64,000 bases of DNA from JAFTYO01 sp045611785 (GCA_045611785.1 JAZKXV010000012.1:1-64000), one strand, 5' to 3'; positions 7,312 through 16,009 are shown, counted from the first letter of the stretch. Notes: generated by a model from the sequence alone, not told the origin. Translations and numbers: made by a program.

Positions 7312-8901
7312 TTATCCTAATGTTTTAGTTTTAACCCCAACTCTTTTAAATTCGAGCCTATTAATACCAAATTCCTGATTAGCTAACTGAGTATAAATTC
7401 TTATTTGCAATCGTTTAAAATGATGAATGCCTTCTAAATTAAACATAACAGAATTTCTGTCACCACTGAGCCAAATTCCACCAACATCGTCTTCTTGATT
7501 GATAGCCCATATTCCTCCATTTTCATCATCTTGATTTTTCGACCAAATCAGATAATTTTTAATTAGTTTTACTATATGTTTATGTTTGCTTTTTTCCGGA
7601 ACATCATCATATATAAACTCCATAAAAAAGTCATTTTCATAATCAAAATCTAAAGTAAGAACTAATGGCATCTTAAGAACTTTTATATTACTATCAGAAT
7701 TCAAGTTAAAAACATTCATCTTATATTCGGCTTCAATTGGCATTCCATCAAATGTGGACCCGACATATTCTTTTAATATTTTTGTACCATATGCAGAATA
7801 TAAACCTCCTTTTATTAACGACAAAGCTCTTATATCAGCTTGAGCTTTTCGTTCAATCCATTCCGAATTAAGATAATCAAATATCAAAATCTTATTTCCG
7901 TTAATTGTCGGTATCTTAAACCACATCTCACTTCTGTTACCACTAACGTAACTAACGATTTCAATTTCATTTAATGCTTTCGCATTTATATCATCAAAAT
8001 AATGAATAACATTATTTGCTAACCCTTCAGTTGATCTTGTTTGCCCAATATCTAACAAATAATAAGCAAATACATTTTTTGACTTATGATCATAATAAAA
8101 AAGCTTATTATCAAACTTAATTACCGATTTAAATGAAGGACATCCACCACCTGTTGCACCGCTTCTTACAAAATTAAGCGCATTTCCCGGATTACCTGTT
8201 AAGCTGACAGAATAATCTGCCGTAAAGGCAATCAAAGAATTATTATAATACACAATAGCGGTAACATCTCTATCAAACTCTTGATACGCAGGAGCTGTAA
8301 CAGTTTCTTCATTACTTGATATCCAATCAAAAATGTTTGCTTGAGCAGACCAATGTATCCTGTTTTTACAAAATGTGACCAATCTGCCGTCATAAACTTC
8401 TAGACCCAATCCTCTAATTTCTCTTCCTTCAGCATCAACAGCTTCTAAAAATTTCACTCTATCAGATTGAACCTGATGCGTCATACAAACAGCAACATAA
8501 TCATCTATACCGTTTGTAAAAACAAACCAATCATCATAACCTTGCGCAATTGTTATGCCATTACATATAGAACTTTTTGAAAGTTCCACATCAATTAACT
8601 CCAACTTATCTGTCAAAGCATCATAACAATATAAATATCCTTTTATATCATCTGTAGCATAGATAAACCAATATGAAACACCTGATTGAACACTTTCAAA
8701 CTGCCCGATAATTTTCTTACCTATATCTTTAATGCTTTTATTTCCTTGCACAGTATAGATTGCCACATTAGAACTATCTTGTGTATGCTTAAGTTCAACA
8801 TTTTTACAAGATACTGCTGAAATTACACCTTTTGATACTAAGTCTGTTACCGGATTTAATGTGCGAATTCCTCTAAAATTTTTAATAAATAAATTGCTCA
8901 T
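7312..8901 (-). CDS. Large phage tail/stopper protein, probably beta-propeller-like
   Basis: A 529-residue protein dominated by beta-strands. It repeats strand pairs such as YLYCYDALTDKLELID, DWFVFTNGIDDYVAV and LIAFTADYSVSLTGN, then RIHWSAQANIFDW. This layout is typical of long phage proteins that act as the tail-tube hub or packaged-DNA stabilising (P22 gp10-like) protein. I infer the role from length, fold impression and position after the head-tail adaptor. It has no signal peptide or membrane segment. GGAGAGATAA precedes the ATG, and the gap to the preceding gene is 11 nt. Confidence 0.6.
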   Translation of the reverse strand: MSNLFIKNFRGIRTLNPVTDLVSKGVISAVSCKNVELKHTQDSSNVAIYTVQGNKSIKDIGKKIIGQFESVQSGVSYWFIYATDDIKGYLYCYDALTDKLELIDVELSKSSICNGITIAQGYDDWFVFTNGIDDYVAVCMTHQVQSDRVKFLEAVDAEGREIRGLGLEVYDGRLVTFCKNRIHWSAQANIFDWISSNEETVTAPAYQEFDRDVTAIVYYNNSLIAFTADYSVSLTGNPGNALNFVRSGATGGGCPSFKSVIKFDNKLFYYDHKSKNVFAYYLLDIGQTRSTEGLANNVIHYFDDINAKALNEIEIVSYVSGNRSEMWFKIPTINGNKILIFDYLNSEWIERKAQADIRALSLIKGGLYSAYGTKILKEYVGSTFDGMPIEAEYKMNVFNLNSDSNIKVLKMPLVLTLDFDYENDFFMEFIYDDVPEKSKHKHIVKLIKNYLIWSKNQDDENGGIWAINQEDDVGGIWLSGDRNSVMFNLEGIHHFKRLQIRIYTQLANQEFGINRLEFKRVGVKTKTLG

Positions 8902-8912
8902 TTATCTCTCCT

Positions 8913-9578
8913 TTATACCACTATTCTTGGCTCAATATTAATTCCTGTAACTTGCAATAGAGATTTATAAGCTTCTAAAAATTCTTTTTGATAAGGAACA
9001 TAATTTTCATCTTTTGAATCAGCAATCAAATACTCCATTGATTTAGTATTAAGACAATGCAAATATAAATCTTCAATGGTTTTGTCTTCCGGCAAATTCA
9101 ATACGTCATCAATGTCTGATAAATTTATCTTTAATTCTCCTCTGTTTGATTTTGCCTTATAGTTTGTATTATATCTCATTAGCACCTTATACGTCTTATC
9201 CGGCGCCGGATAAAAATGAAGCTGAGCTCCTTTATCCCCAAACTCTATCCAATATTTAGTCGGCTGAGATTGTTTTTCAATTGATAAAAAATCTGCTTCT
9301 TTAGGTGTAATTTGTTTTAAATATGTATATGAACCATCTATCCACACTTCTAACAAATTTCCTTTAGGTGCAACAATTGCATTTTGACCTTTATGTAAAG
9401 TATATGCCTCTTTTTTTATCTTAAACGGAAAGTCATTTAATGACCATATAAAAGAATTTGCTTGAGCAATTGCTAACTTTACAGATTTTTGTACTTCTGC
9501 AAATGAAACCGGATCAGAATCAACAATTGACCATCGTAAATTAGATACATCACGTATAATATCGAAATATGTTTTCAT
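8913..9578 (-). CDS. Phage head-tail adaptor (connector) protein
   Basis: A 221-residue protein. It has an N-terminal helical region (SFAEVQKSVKLAIAQANSFI) and then strand pairs (LLEVWIDGSYTYLKQITPKE, AQLHFYPAPDKTYKVLMRYN). This is the architecture of podovirus tail-tubular-A/gp4-type adaptors that bind the portal ring. The PAPDKTYKVLMRY stretch is characteristic of these proteins. Position between capsid and the propeller-like tail protein fits. The start has AGGGTGAGAGA upstream. Confidence 0.65.
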   Translation of the reverse strand: MKTYFDIIRDVSNLRWSIVDSDPVSFAEVQKSVKLAIAQANSFIWSLNDFPFKIKKEAYTLHKGQNAIVAPKGNLLEVWIDGSYTYLKQITPKEADFLSIEKQSQPTKYWIEFGDKGAQLHFYPAPDKTYKVLMRYNTNYKAKSNRGELKINLSDIDDVLNLPEDKTIEDLYLHCLNTKSMEYLIADSKDENYVPYQKEFLEAYKSLLQVTGINIEPRIVV

Positions 9579-9593
9579 TCTCTCACCCTTTGC

Positions 9594-9830
9594 TTATTTT
9601 TTTCGTTCAAAGATAAATCCCTTATCAGAAAACTTTTTATTCCCTTTAAGAGCTCGTTCCTTTCCACTGGCACTTAACATTTCATAAGCCATTTTGCCAT
9701 TGACTAAATTTGAACCGCACCCCTGTTTAGAGACAACCCAAACCACATCAGAAACAAACACATCTTTTTGAATATTTTTTTTAGCCGAGTGTTTAACTTT
9801 ACCTAGAATTTTATCTTCAATTTCCGTCAT
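9594..9830 (-). CDS. Small phage protein of unknown function
   Basis: A 78-residue basic protein (MTEIEDKILGKVKHSAKKN at the start, KKFSDKGFIFERKK at the end) with a single Cys in KQGCGSNL. It sits directly after the capsid terminator, with GGAAGAGAA before the ATG. I do not recognise the family. A head-decoration or connector accessory role would fit its place, but nothing in the sequence shows it. Confidence 0.55.
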   Translation of the reverse strand: MTEIEDKILGKVKHSAKKNIQKDVFVSDVVWVVSKQGCGSNLVNGKMAYEMLSASGKERALKGNKKFSDKGFIFERKK

Positions 9831-9868
9831 TTCTCTTCCTTTTCCACAAAAACAACAACTGTAAAATG

Positions 9869-9900
9869 CAAAAAATAGGCCCGAGAAAATTCTCGAGCCT
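9869..9900 (-). terminator. Strong intrinsic terminator after the major capsid gene
   Basis: AGGCCCGAGAA (9877-9887) and TTCTCGAGCCT (9890-9900) form an 11-bp stem (one G-U in RNA) followed on the minus strand by UAUUUUUU. A terminator directly behind the capsid gene is also seen in T7-like phages, where it limits expression of later genes. Confidence 0.8.
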
Positions 9901-9910
9901 AAACATTAAA

Positions 9911-10840
9911 TTATAGTATAGAGTTGGCAGCAGAAACATCAACAGTCATACCGGCTAATGCTTTCGGCAAAACAACTTTCATACCATAAACATACAATCC
10001 TCTAACATTGTTACCAAAAAACTTATCATCACGAATTTCTTCCATGTTAGATACATTACCTACATATGCAATTGCATCATTAATACCTGCCATAATATTT
10101 ACTTTGTTTTCAACTGTAGGCAAGTTTGTAGATACCAAAACATCAAGCCCAGCAATTGTACCTATTGATCCCTCTCTTAAAATTCTATCACCTGCATTTG
10201 TAGCATGGATAAAATCTTTAGATTGCAATAAAATAGCCTCAACATCAGGATTGATAATTACATAAGGCATTGCATCACCTGTACCGGCCTGATTAGTCTT
10301 AAACACTCTATCATTCGGCTGCTGAATTGCATTATTGTTTTTTAACGTTTTAGCAAGCCATACCAAACATTTATATGCATTTTCAGATGTAAGTGTAACA
10401 TCTGTTAATTTGTTTTCTTCCGGTATCTCTGAAAAAGCAGAAAGAATATATGTGTCTTTGGCTAAATCAATAGCTGTTTTTGCACGTTCTTCAAATTTAC
10501 GTTGCAAATCTTTATTCTCAGATTGACGCATAGTAATATCAGAAATAAACACGCCAAAAGCTTTACTCTGATCAAGTTTTAATTGTTGATTTTGAGCATC
10601 AACTCTTTGGTATGTTACACCACCTGTCTCTAAATCTTCTGAATAATCACTGATATTAACATCACCAATTTCACCGATATTAATTGTATCTCCGAAATGC
10701 ACAGTATCTTTTTCATAAATTTTATTTACAATTTTCATACCTACACCGGATTTATCCAGTTTTTTACTTAATGATACTGACCATACTTCAGGTATAATTT
10801 CAGCAGCTTGTCTTTTTAAATTAATTGCATTTTCTGACAT
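9911..10840 (-). CDS. Phage major capsid protein
   Basis: I place the start at ATG 10840 because AAAGGA lies 8 nt upstream; an earlier in-frame ATG at 10855 overlaps that SD. The 309-residue product begins MSENAINLKRQAAEIIPEVW. It carries features of HK97-fold coat proteins of podoviruses: an N-terminal extended arm, a long helix with FEERAKTAIDLAKDTYILSA, and a P-domain-like end with YVIINPDVEAILLQSKDF and TIAGLDVLVSTNLP. It is encoded directly after the scaffold gene, the standard order. The strong terminator just behind it suggests it is the most highly expressed gene of the block. Confidence 0.82.
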   Translation of the reverse strand: MSENAINLKRQAAEIIPEVWSVSLSKKLDKSGVGMKIVNKIYEKDTVHFGDTINIGEIGDVNISDYSEDLETGGVTYQRVDAQNQQLKLDQSKAFGVFISDITMRQSENKDLQRKFEERAKTAIDLAKDTYILSAFSEIPEENKLTDVTLTSENAYKCLVWLAKTLKNNNAIQQPNDRVFKTNQAGTGDAMPYVIINPDVEAILLQSKDFIHATNAGDRILREGSIGTIAGLDVLVSTNLPTVENKVNIMAGINDAIAYVGNVSNMEEIRDDKFFGNNVRGLYVYGMKVVLPKALAGMTVDVSAANSIL

Positions 10841-10867
10841 TTTATTTCCTTTCATAAACTTTATATA

Positions 10868-11851
10868 TTAAGTTAACATGCGTGGAAGAAGCCCTTGTTT
10901 TTCAAGTTTAACTTGTTCCACAATTAAATCATATTTTTCGGCTTCTTCTTTCGGAGTTAATGTATAAAACTCCTCTTTCGTCAGCCATTTTTTTCTTTTT
11001 GATTTAGGTATATTCAATCCGCTCGGTTCAATTAGCGAATTTTGCACCAAGATATTTTCTTGAGTTGCATTATTGTTTTTTAAGTATTTTTCAATTGCAT
11101 CATGTTCTATTTTTTCGACGAACTCTTTCAAACTCAGCAAATCAACACAGCCGTTAGTAAGTTCAAGTGCTTGGTTTATTAAATCTGTTTTAACATCAGA
11201 ATCAATCCAATTGTCATTACTGTTTTTGAACTCGTTTAGTTTTCTGTTATAGCGAATATGCTTATCTTGCAACAGCATCTCATCATATTCATTTTTACGA
11301 GAATTTTTAAACATAGCTGTATCTTGTGACACAAGAGCCACAATTTCCGGTGAAAAATATTTGCGAAGTTTTACAATATCTTCGACTGAACCTTGATTAT
11401 GACATTTTTCTATCAGCTTACCAATTTCAACTTGTTGTTGAGGCAACATTGTATGAATTGCAGCAATAGCATAATTGTCAATTTCATGATGCCATACATC
11501 TTCATTTAATGCCATTTCAAATCTATTTGAAAAACCTTGTTCACGCGCAAGTTTATCTTGTTCATAGAGCTTTACCTCTTCTTGATAAAGCTTAATGCGT
11601 TTTTCTAATTCTGCTGATTTTGTTATGGCTTTTTCGGCTTCTTTATAACCTTTATACGCATCTTCTAAAGTCTTAAACTTTCCAAAAATAAGCGTATCAC
11701 TTTCATGTATTTCAGCTTTATCATCATGTAATAAAGGCTTATTATCATTTATATCTGCTTTATCCGAAGATAAATCATTACTGACATTTATAGACAATAA
11801 GGTATCTGCATCAACATCTGATAAAGGTGTTGAAATCTCTTTATTATTCAT
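10868..11851 (-). CDS. Phage scaffolding / capsid assembly protein
   Basis: A 327-residue acidic, largely helical protein. FGKFKTLEDAYKGYKEAEK (from about residue 56) is a hallmark of podovirus scaffolds. A coiled coil follows (LEKRIKLYQEEVKLYEQDKL). The N-terminus is disordered and Asp-rich; the C-terminus ends in a basic region (NIPKSKRKKWL) that would bind coat protein. It lies between portal and coat, as expected. The gap to the preceding 67-residue gene is 3 nt, indicating coupling. Confidence 0.75.
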   Translation of the reverse strand: MNNKEISTPLSDVDADTLLSINVSNDLSSDKADINDNKPLLHDDKAEIHESDTLIFGKFKTLEDAYKGYKEAEKAITKSAELEKRIKLYQEEVKLYEQDKLAREQGFSNRFEMALNEDVWHHEIDNYAIAAIHTMLPQQQVEIGKLIEKCHNQGSVEDIVKLRKYFSPEIVALVSQDTAMFKNSRKNEYDEMLLQDKHIRYNRKLNEFKNSNDNWIDSDVKTDLINQALELTNGCVDLLSLKEFVEKIEHDAIEKYLKNNNATQENILVQNSLIEPSGLNIPKSKRKKWLTKEEFYTLTPKEEAEKYDLIVEQVKLEKQGLLPRMLT

Positions 11852-11854
11852 ATT

Positions 11855-12058
11855 TTATCTCCTATTTATTTCATTAATTTCACGTAACTTCTCATCAACT
11901 TGTTTCAAATAATTGATAAGCATGCCCATTCCTTTAATCCATTCGGAATTAGAGTTTGATTTTGAAGCTGTCTCTATCATAAAATCTGTAAGGTAGCATA
12001 ATAACAACCGACCCTTATCAGAAGATAAGAGCTCCCTTAACTCAATTAAGTCCGTCAT
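11855..12058 (-). CDS. Small phage protein between portal and scaffold
   Basis: A 67-residue helical, soluble protein (MTDLIELRELLSSDKGRLLL at the start, LKQVDEKLREINEINRR at the end). It overlaps the portal 3' end by 17 nt, so the two are translationally coupled. I do not recognise a family. Small helical genes in this place are common in podoviruses. Confidence 0.6.
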   Translation of the reverse strand: MTDLIELRELLSSDKGRLLLCYLTDFMIETASKSNSNSEWIKGMGMLINYLKQVDEKLREINEINRR

Positions 12059-13811
12059 GATTAAAACTGTTTCTGTTATTTAACGGCAACGATTTAAGAT
12101 CAATTGCCTCAGTAACAAAATATTTATCGGTGTTTTCAAAACCGGCATTATTTAATGCCTCTTTTATAATTTCCAGCTTATTTAACGGAATGCTTTTATC
12201 ATTCCATATAGGCGCTAACAATTGTGTCAATGTCTGATTTTGCATTATTTTTTTCTGTATACCGGAATTGTCAGTATATTTATATTCATAATTTCCCTGA
12301 CGAACGAGATCTCCAATTCGTTTTAATAACCTTCGTCCATATATATTAATGAAAATCTCTTCATCACCAAGTTTCATATTTGCTTCTAACTCTGCAACTT
12401 TTGAAACCATAGGCACAATAACATTTTGTTTTATTGTATCTAAAGTTTTAGCAAGACGTGTCGTTTGTCCTTGAACCTTTACTTTTATTTCTGTAGCTGT
12501 TGCTCTATGAACTTCTTGTTGTCCTTGCATATTCGGAAAAATACCGGAAACATTAGACGCTGTGTTATCATAATATTGAATAATATTTTCATTACTAAAC
12601 AACGGAAAGCTCATCTTAACAATAGCACTCGGATCTTCAAAACCCTGTTTGTACTCTACTTGCTTTCCGGGAAAAAGCTTTACCTTATTTTCCTTGAAAA
12701 AACCCTCCGGAGCATATGCTGGAGGGTTTAAATTAAGGGCTTGAGCATCATTTTGTAAATTAACCTTACTTTCCTGCTCTTTACATAAATCATAAATTGA
12801 CCAAAGCTCAGGAATACCTCTTTTACTTTCAACATCTCTAAACAATGCCATATTTATAATCGGATTAATAATCCACCTGTTGTGTTCAAAAACAGCCACA
12901 TATTTGCGTGCAATAACTACAACATGCCAGTTTTTTAAATATGTTCCATCTTCTGTAACATAATCTCCCCAATATTGTAACACCTCCACTCTGTCATTAT
13001 CTACAATATCATCAACTTTTTGCGTTTCCGGTCTATCTTTTCCATCATGTGCATTAACTAACATCACCTTAATAGCATCAAGTTCTTCTTTATTTAACTT
13101 AAACAACTTATTTGATTCAATTGAAGAATATGTTTCCCATGATTTAATAATTTTTCCGCAAGCATCCCATTTTGAACTATCTTCAGGTGAAACTCTCGGA
13201 TCAAAAACCAAATTCAGCGGATTAATTGCTTCAACATTTGCTCCATTATAAATTTCTTGATTAAAAACTCCGAAAGATCCTTGTTTTAAAAGTGGCAAAC
13301 CGACATTCTGTTTAATTAAATCTAAAGGCCTGCGTATTTGTTTATATTTCTTACGCCAACTAATAAACAAACACATTTCCCCAATACTGCCTAAATGCTC
13401 TACCGCCATATCTAATTTTCGTTGTAACCCGATTTTATAAAAAGTATTAATCAGTTTTTCTTTTTGTAAATTAGCTGTTTGTACAGATATTTCATCCACA
13501 CCTTCTACATCAAACAAATTTTCTACATTAGAATAAATATTTTCCCAAATATAAGCTTGTTGCGTTTGAAAAAGCGAATATATTTTATTTAAATGAATGT
13601 CTGATTTCCAATCATCATCTTTATCTGTATAAATTCTTTTTCTTTCATCTAAATAAATTTCTGCTCTTAAAAGATCTGCAATATTTTTTTGTTTTGATCG
13701 AACACTATCCCATTCCGAAAACAAATATCCTATATGTTGAGCAATTTTTTCTTTTTGTTCCTTATTTAGTTTAACATTTATATCATCTTGTTCTTTGATA
13801 TACTCAAACAT
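12042..13811 (-). CDS. Phage portal (head-tail connector) protein
   Basis: A 589-residue protein. The N-terminus reads LKKE-like with DDDWKSDIHLNKIYSLFQTQ, a portal-type wing region. SSKWDACGKIIKSWE and DRVEVLQYWGDYVTEDGTYL lie in the middle. The crown/stem-helix region includes PAYAPEGFF and GIFPNMQGQQEVHRATATEI, characteristic of podovirus-like portals in which a T-A-T-E-I motif follows. It is the most upstream gene of the block, with AGGAGA before the ATG. No large terminase gene precedes it; the next gene upstream is the host DedA-like gene. Confidence 0.78.
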   Translation of the reverse strand: MFEYIKEQDDINVKLNKEQKEKIAQHIGYLFSEWDSVRSKQKNIADLLRAEIYLDERKRIYTDKDDDWKSDIHLNKIYSLFQTQQAYIWENIYSNVENLFDVEGVDEISVQTANLQKEKLINTFYKIGLQRKLDMAVEHLGSIGEMCLFISWRKKYKQIRRPLDLIKQNVGLPLLKQGSFGVFNQEIYNGANVEAINPLNLVFDPRVSPEDSSKWDACGKIIKSWETYSSIESNKLFKLNKEELDAIKVMLVNAHDGKDRPETQKVDDIVDNDRVEVLQYWGDYVTEDGTYLKNWHVVVIARKYVAVFEHNRWIINPIINMALFRDVESKRGIPELWSIYDLCKEQESKVNLQNDAQALNLNPPAYAPEGFFKENKVKLFPGKQVEYKQGFEDPSAIVKMSFPLFSNENIIQYYDNTASNVSGIFPNMQGQQEVHRATATEIKVKVQGQTTRLAKTLDTIKQNVIVPMVSKVAELEANMKLGDEEIFINIYGRRLLKRIGDLVRQGNYEYKYTDNSGIQKKIMQNQTLTQLLAPIWNDKSIPLNKLEIIKEALNNAGFENTDKYFVTEAIDLKSLPLNNRNSFNHDGLN

Positions 13812-13850
13812 CTTTTTCTCCTAAATTAGAGTTAAAAAATAAGAAAAAAA

Positions 13851-13872
13851 AGCACCATAAAATTATGGTGCT
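13851..13872 (-). terminator. Intrinsic terminator between the DedA-like gene and the portal gene
   Basis: AGCACCATAA (13851-13860) and TTATGGTGCT (13863-13872) are exact inverted copies. The A-run at 13844-13850 gives a U-tract on the minus strand. The portal ATG is 33 nt further on, too close for a separate promoter in between. Confidence 0.8.
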
Positions 13873-13891
13873 TTAATAAACAACTTTCGCT

Positions 13892-13923
13892 ATTATAAGT
13901 TCTTTAATACATCTTTTTTTCAA
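13892..13923 (-). promoter_or_regulatory. Weak promoter candidate upstream of the phage block
   Basis: On the minus strand, TATAAT (13897-13892) has TTGAAA (13923-13918) 20 nt upstream, which is a poor spacing. A transcript from here would run through the hairpin at 13851-13872 before the portal gene, which could make that hairpin an attenuator. Confidence 0.3.
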
Positions 13924-13970
13924 AAATGTCCATTAATATTTTGTTTAGTTTTGTTCAAAATTGTTCAGTA

Positions 13971-14564
13971 TTACAAATACTTCAACAACAAAAAACCTCC
14001 AATTAAAAGCAATAAGAAAGCTATCGAAAGCCACCCTAAATTTTTTTCAATAAAATATTTCATTGGTTCTCCATATTTTTTCAAAAGCCATGCAACCAAA
14101 TAAAATCTAATTCCTCGAGCCAATACAGAAGCAATTGTAAATATAAACAAATCAAGATGAACTGCACCACTTGCAATAGTGATAATTTTATATGGGAATG
14201 GTGTAATTCCTGCTCCAAATACAATCCATGCTCCATATTCATGATAATAACCTTCAAATTCTTTAAATTTATCCATTGCATGATACATATTTAAAATAGG
14301 TTCTGCAATTATCTCAAAAAAACCAAACCCAATCAAATATCCAAAACAACCGCCTAAAACACTAGCAATAGTTGCAAGCCCTGCAATTTTAAATGCATTT
14401 TTAGGAAGCGCTAACACCATTGGTATCAGCATTATATCTGGTGGTATCGGAAAAAAAGAACTTTCAGCAAAAGCAACTAAAAACAAAAACAGCATAGCGT
14501 GCTTACTAGCTGATAATTTAAGCATATAATCATATGCTTCATGAACCAATTTATTAAAACTCAT
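13971..14564 (-). CDS. DedA/YqaA-family membrane protein
   Basis: A 197-residue protein with several hydrophobic helices and the family signature AFAESSFFPIPPDIMLIPMV near residue 32, with E-x-x-x-P-x-P features. It also has GGCFGYLIG and a re-entrant-like GAGITPFPYKIITIASG. DedA/YqaA proteins are inner-membrane proteins linked to phospholipid flipping and membrane homeostasis in other bacteria. The start has no strong SD (GAATGTTTTTATG). It is monocistronic, with a terminator after it at 13851. Confidence 0.82.
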   Translation of the reverse strand: MSFNKLVHEAYDYMLKLSASKHAMLFLFLVAFAESSFFPIPPDIMLIPMVLALPKNAFKIAGLATIASVLGGCFGYLIGFGFFEIIAEPILNMYHAMDKFKEFEGYYHEYGAWIVFGAGITPFPYKIITIASGAVHLDLFIFTIASVLARGIRFYLVAWLLKKYGEPMKYFIEKNLGWLSIAFLLLLIGGFLLLKYL

Positions 14565-14606
14565 AAAAACATTCCAAAAAGTTATTTTATCATTTCATAT
14601 TAAACT

Positions 14607-14649
14607 AACAACCTGTTGTCAATATAAAATCTATTAACAACAGGTTGTT
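14607..14649 (-). terminator. 13-bp hairpin after the glycine-zipper lipoprotein gene
   Basis: AACAACCTGTTGT (14607-14619) and ACAACAGGTTGTT (14637-14649) are perfect inverted copies with a 17-nt loop, just 3' of the gene ending at 14667. The U-tract is weak on the minus strand. Confidence 0.6.
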
Positions 14650-14666
14650 ATATAAATAAATTATAC

Positions 14667-15116
14667 TTAATAAGCTGGAATAATACGTGCAGGATCACCA
14701 AATAACATTAAGCATCTTTGTCCTGGAGATAGTAATGTATCTGTTCCTTGTGTAAGTGTCATAACTTGTCCATTATCTAATTTAACAACATATTCAAAAC
14801 CACCTTGTGATGAAAGAGCCCCTTGAGCAGCTGAACCGGCCATACCACCTAAAACAGCGCCACCAATTGCACCTAAGTTATGTGCAGTTGAACCACTTCC
14901 AATAGAATATCCAGCAACACCACCTGCTAAACTACCAATTACAGTTCCTAAACCATTATCGGTTTTAACTTGAACTTGACGAACACTCAAAACATAACAA
15001 CCTGAAGCAGCGCTAGCTACTCCAACTGATCCAGTGGTATATTGATTAGAGCCAATATCTGCTTGACATGCTGTTAACAAGCTTAAACCTAAAAATAAAC
15101 TCAAACTTTTTTTCAT
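14667..15116 (-). CDS. Glycine-zipper outer-membrane lipoprotein (17-kDa antigen / SlyB type)
   Basis: A 149-residue lipoprotein. The signal peptide MKKSLSLFLGLSLLTAC ends in a clear lipobox with Cys17. The mature part has CYVLSVRQVQVKTDN and then a glycine-zipper segment (LGTVIGSLAGGVAGYSIGSG followed by NLGAIGGAVLGGMAGSA) that can embed in the outer membrane. The C-terminal domain is beta-rich (FEYVVKLDNGQVMTLTQG), typical of rickettsial 17-kDa-antigen relatives. AAAGGAGATT precedes the ATG. A TTGACA on the minus strand (15179-15174) may form its promoter, divergent from the HAD gene. Confidence 0.88.
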   Translation of the reverse strand: MKKSLSLFLGLSLLTACQADIGSNQYTTGSVGVASAASGCYVLSVRQVQVKTDNGLGTVIGSLAGGVAGYSIGSGSTAHNLGAIGGAVLGGMAGSAAQGALSSQGGFEYVVKLDNGQVMTLTQGTDTLLSPGQRCLMLFGDPARIIPAY

Positions 15117-15171
15117 AAATAATCTCCTTTGTTAAAATCATCTGATAAACAATTTATACTAATAAATTTCG

Positions 15172-15201
15172 TTGTCAACAAAGAACATAAATTTTTATAC
15201 T
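15172..15201 (+). promoter_or_regulatory. Candidate promoter of the HAD hydrolase gene
   Basis: TTGTCA (15172-15177), an 18-nt spacer and TATACT (15196-15201) lie about 50 nt before the ATG at 15251. They overlap the minus-strand TTGACA that faces the lipoprotein gene, so the two promoters are divergent and share sequence. Confidence 0.4.
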
Positions 15202-15250
15202 TGCTATAAATATAATATTGTGTTAGCATATAACCAACAAAAAAGTTATT

Positions 15251-15925
15251 ATGGATACAAATTGTGAATACATTGCGCTCGTCGACAATGACGGAACTTT
15301 GCGCGACACTAACAGTGTTAAAGATGCAATGCTTAACTCTTTTTGCGTTGCAGTATTTGGTGAGTTGCCATCTGATGCCATTTTGCCTACTGAAATTCAC
15401 AGGGCAATGCATGGTCGTCCGATGAGCCAGATCTTTGTTGAAATTGCTCATTCCATTTATGGAAAATCGATTTCTTTGGAAGATGGTCAGAACATTACAG
15501 AAAGGCTCAATGATTTCATCAGAGAGGAGTATGTTTCCAGACCTGTTTTTAAGGGTGTAAGAGAATTTTTCGAAAAGCTCAAAGCTATGGGGATTCATCT
15601 TTATATCCTTACAGGCATGGAGCCTGACATGGTAGACGAAGGTTTGGTTGCACACGGTTTAGATGACCTGTTCATTGCGACCCTTGGTGCACCAACTACC
15701 AAAGAAGCAAACGTTGAGCAAGTGCTCAAACAGTATCCCGGAGCAAAAATTCTTGCCTTTGGCGATGCTATGTCAGAGTACAGAGTAACTATGGCTTACG
15801 AAGGCACAATATTCGTAGCTGTAGACATGGAAAATCGTGAAAAACGAGTTTTTCCTGATGACGTGAAAGTATACACATCTTTTGATGAGCAGATGCTTTC
15901 CGACATTCTTACTCAAATGAAGTAG
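15251..15925 (+). CDS. HAD-family hydrolase, phosphoglycolate-phosphatase-like
   Basis: A 224-residue HAD phosphatase. Motif I is DNDGTL (Asp12 as nucleophile, Asp14 as acid/base), motif II has the Thr in YILTGME, and the metal-binding acidic motif IV is FGDAMSEY. Residues about 25-100 form a helical cap. The substrate cannot be inferred. The gene differs from its neighbours: codons end more often in C or G, and there is no Shine-Dalgarno before the ATG (upstream reads AACAAAAAAGTTATT). It is a single-gene unit with its own terminator, which suggests transfer from another background or a distinct translation mode. Confidence 0.85.
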   Translation: MDTNCEYIALVDNDGTLRDTNSVKDAMLNSFCVAVFGELPSDAILPTEIHRAMHGRPMSQIFVEIAHSIYGKSISLEDGQNITERLNDFIREEYVSRPVFKGVREFFEKLKAMGIHLYILTGMEPDMVDEGLVAHGLDDLFIATLGAPTTKEANVEQVLKQYPGAKILAFGDAMSEYRVTMAYEGTIFVAVDMENREKRVFPDDVKVYTSFDEQMLSDILTQMK

Positions 15926-15930
15926 TGATT

Positions 15931-15986
15931 AGCCTTTATATGAACTGTTCCTAATTTTAGGGTTCTGTTCTATAAAGGCTTTTTTT
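15931..15986 (+). terminator. Terminator of the HAD hydrolase gene
   Basis: AGCCTTTATA (15931-15940) and TATAAAGGCT (15971-15980) are exact inverted arms with an inner CCTAA-TT-TTAGG hairpin, followed by T7. Confidence 0.8.
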
Positions 15987-16009
15987 GTAAACATTTTTAT
16001 TGTCAACAC

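Noticed and set aside
13905..13970. Repeated TGTTCA/TGTCCA words near the right edge of the phage block, possible attachment site or iterons
   Set aside because: No matching copy found beside the left edge (3230-3260), and the words are short and AT-rich.
15113..15655. Minus-strand 180-residue ORF opposite the HAD gene
   Set aside because: The HAD hydrolase on the plus strand shows clear motifs; this frame has none and is a shadow.
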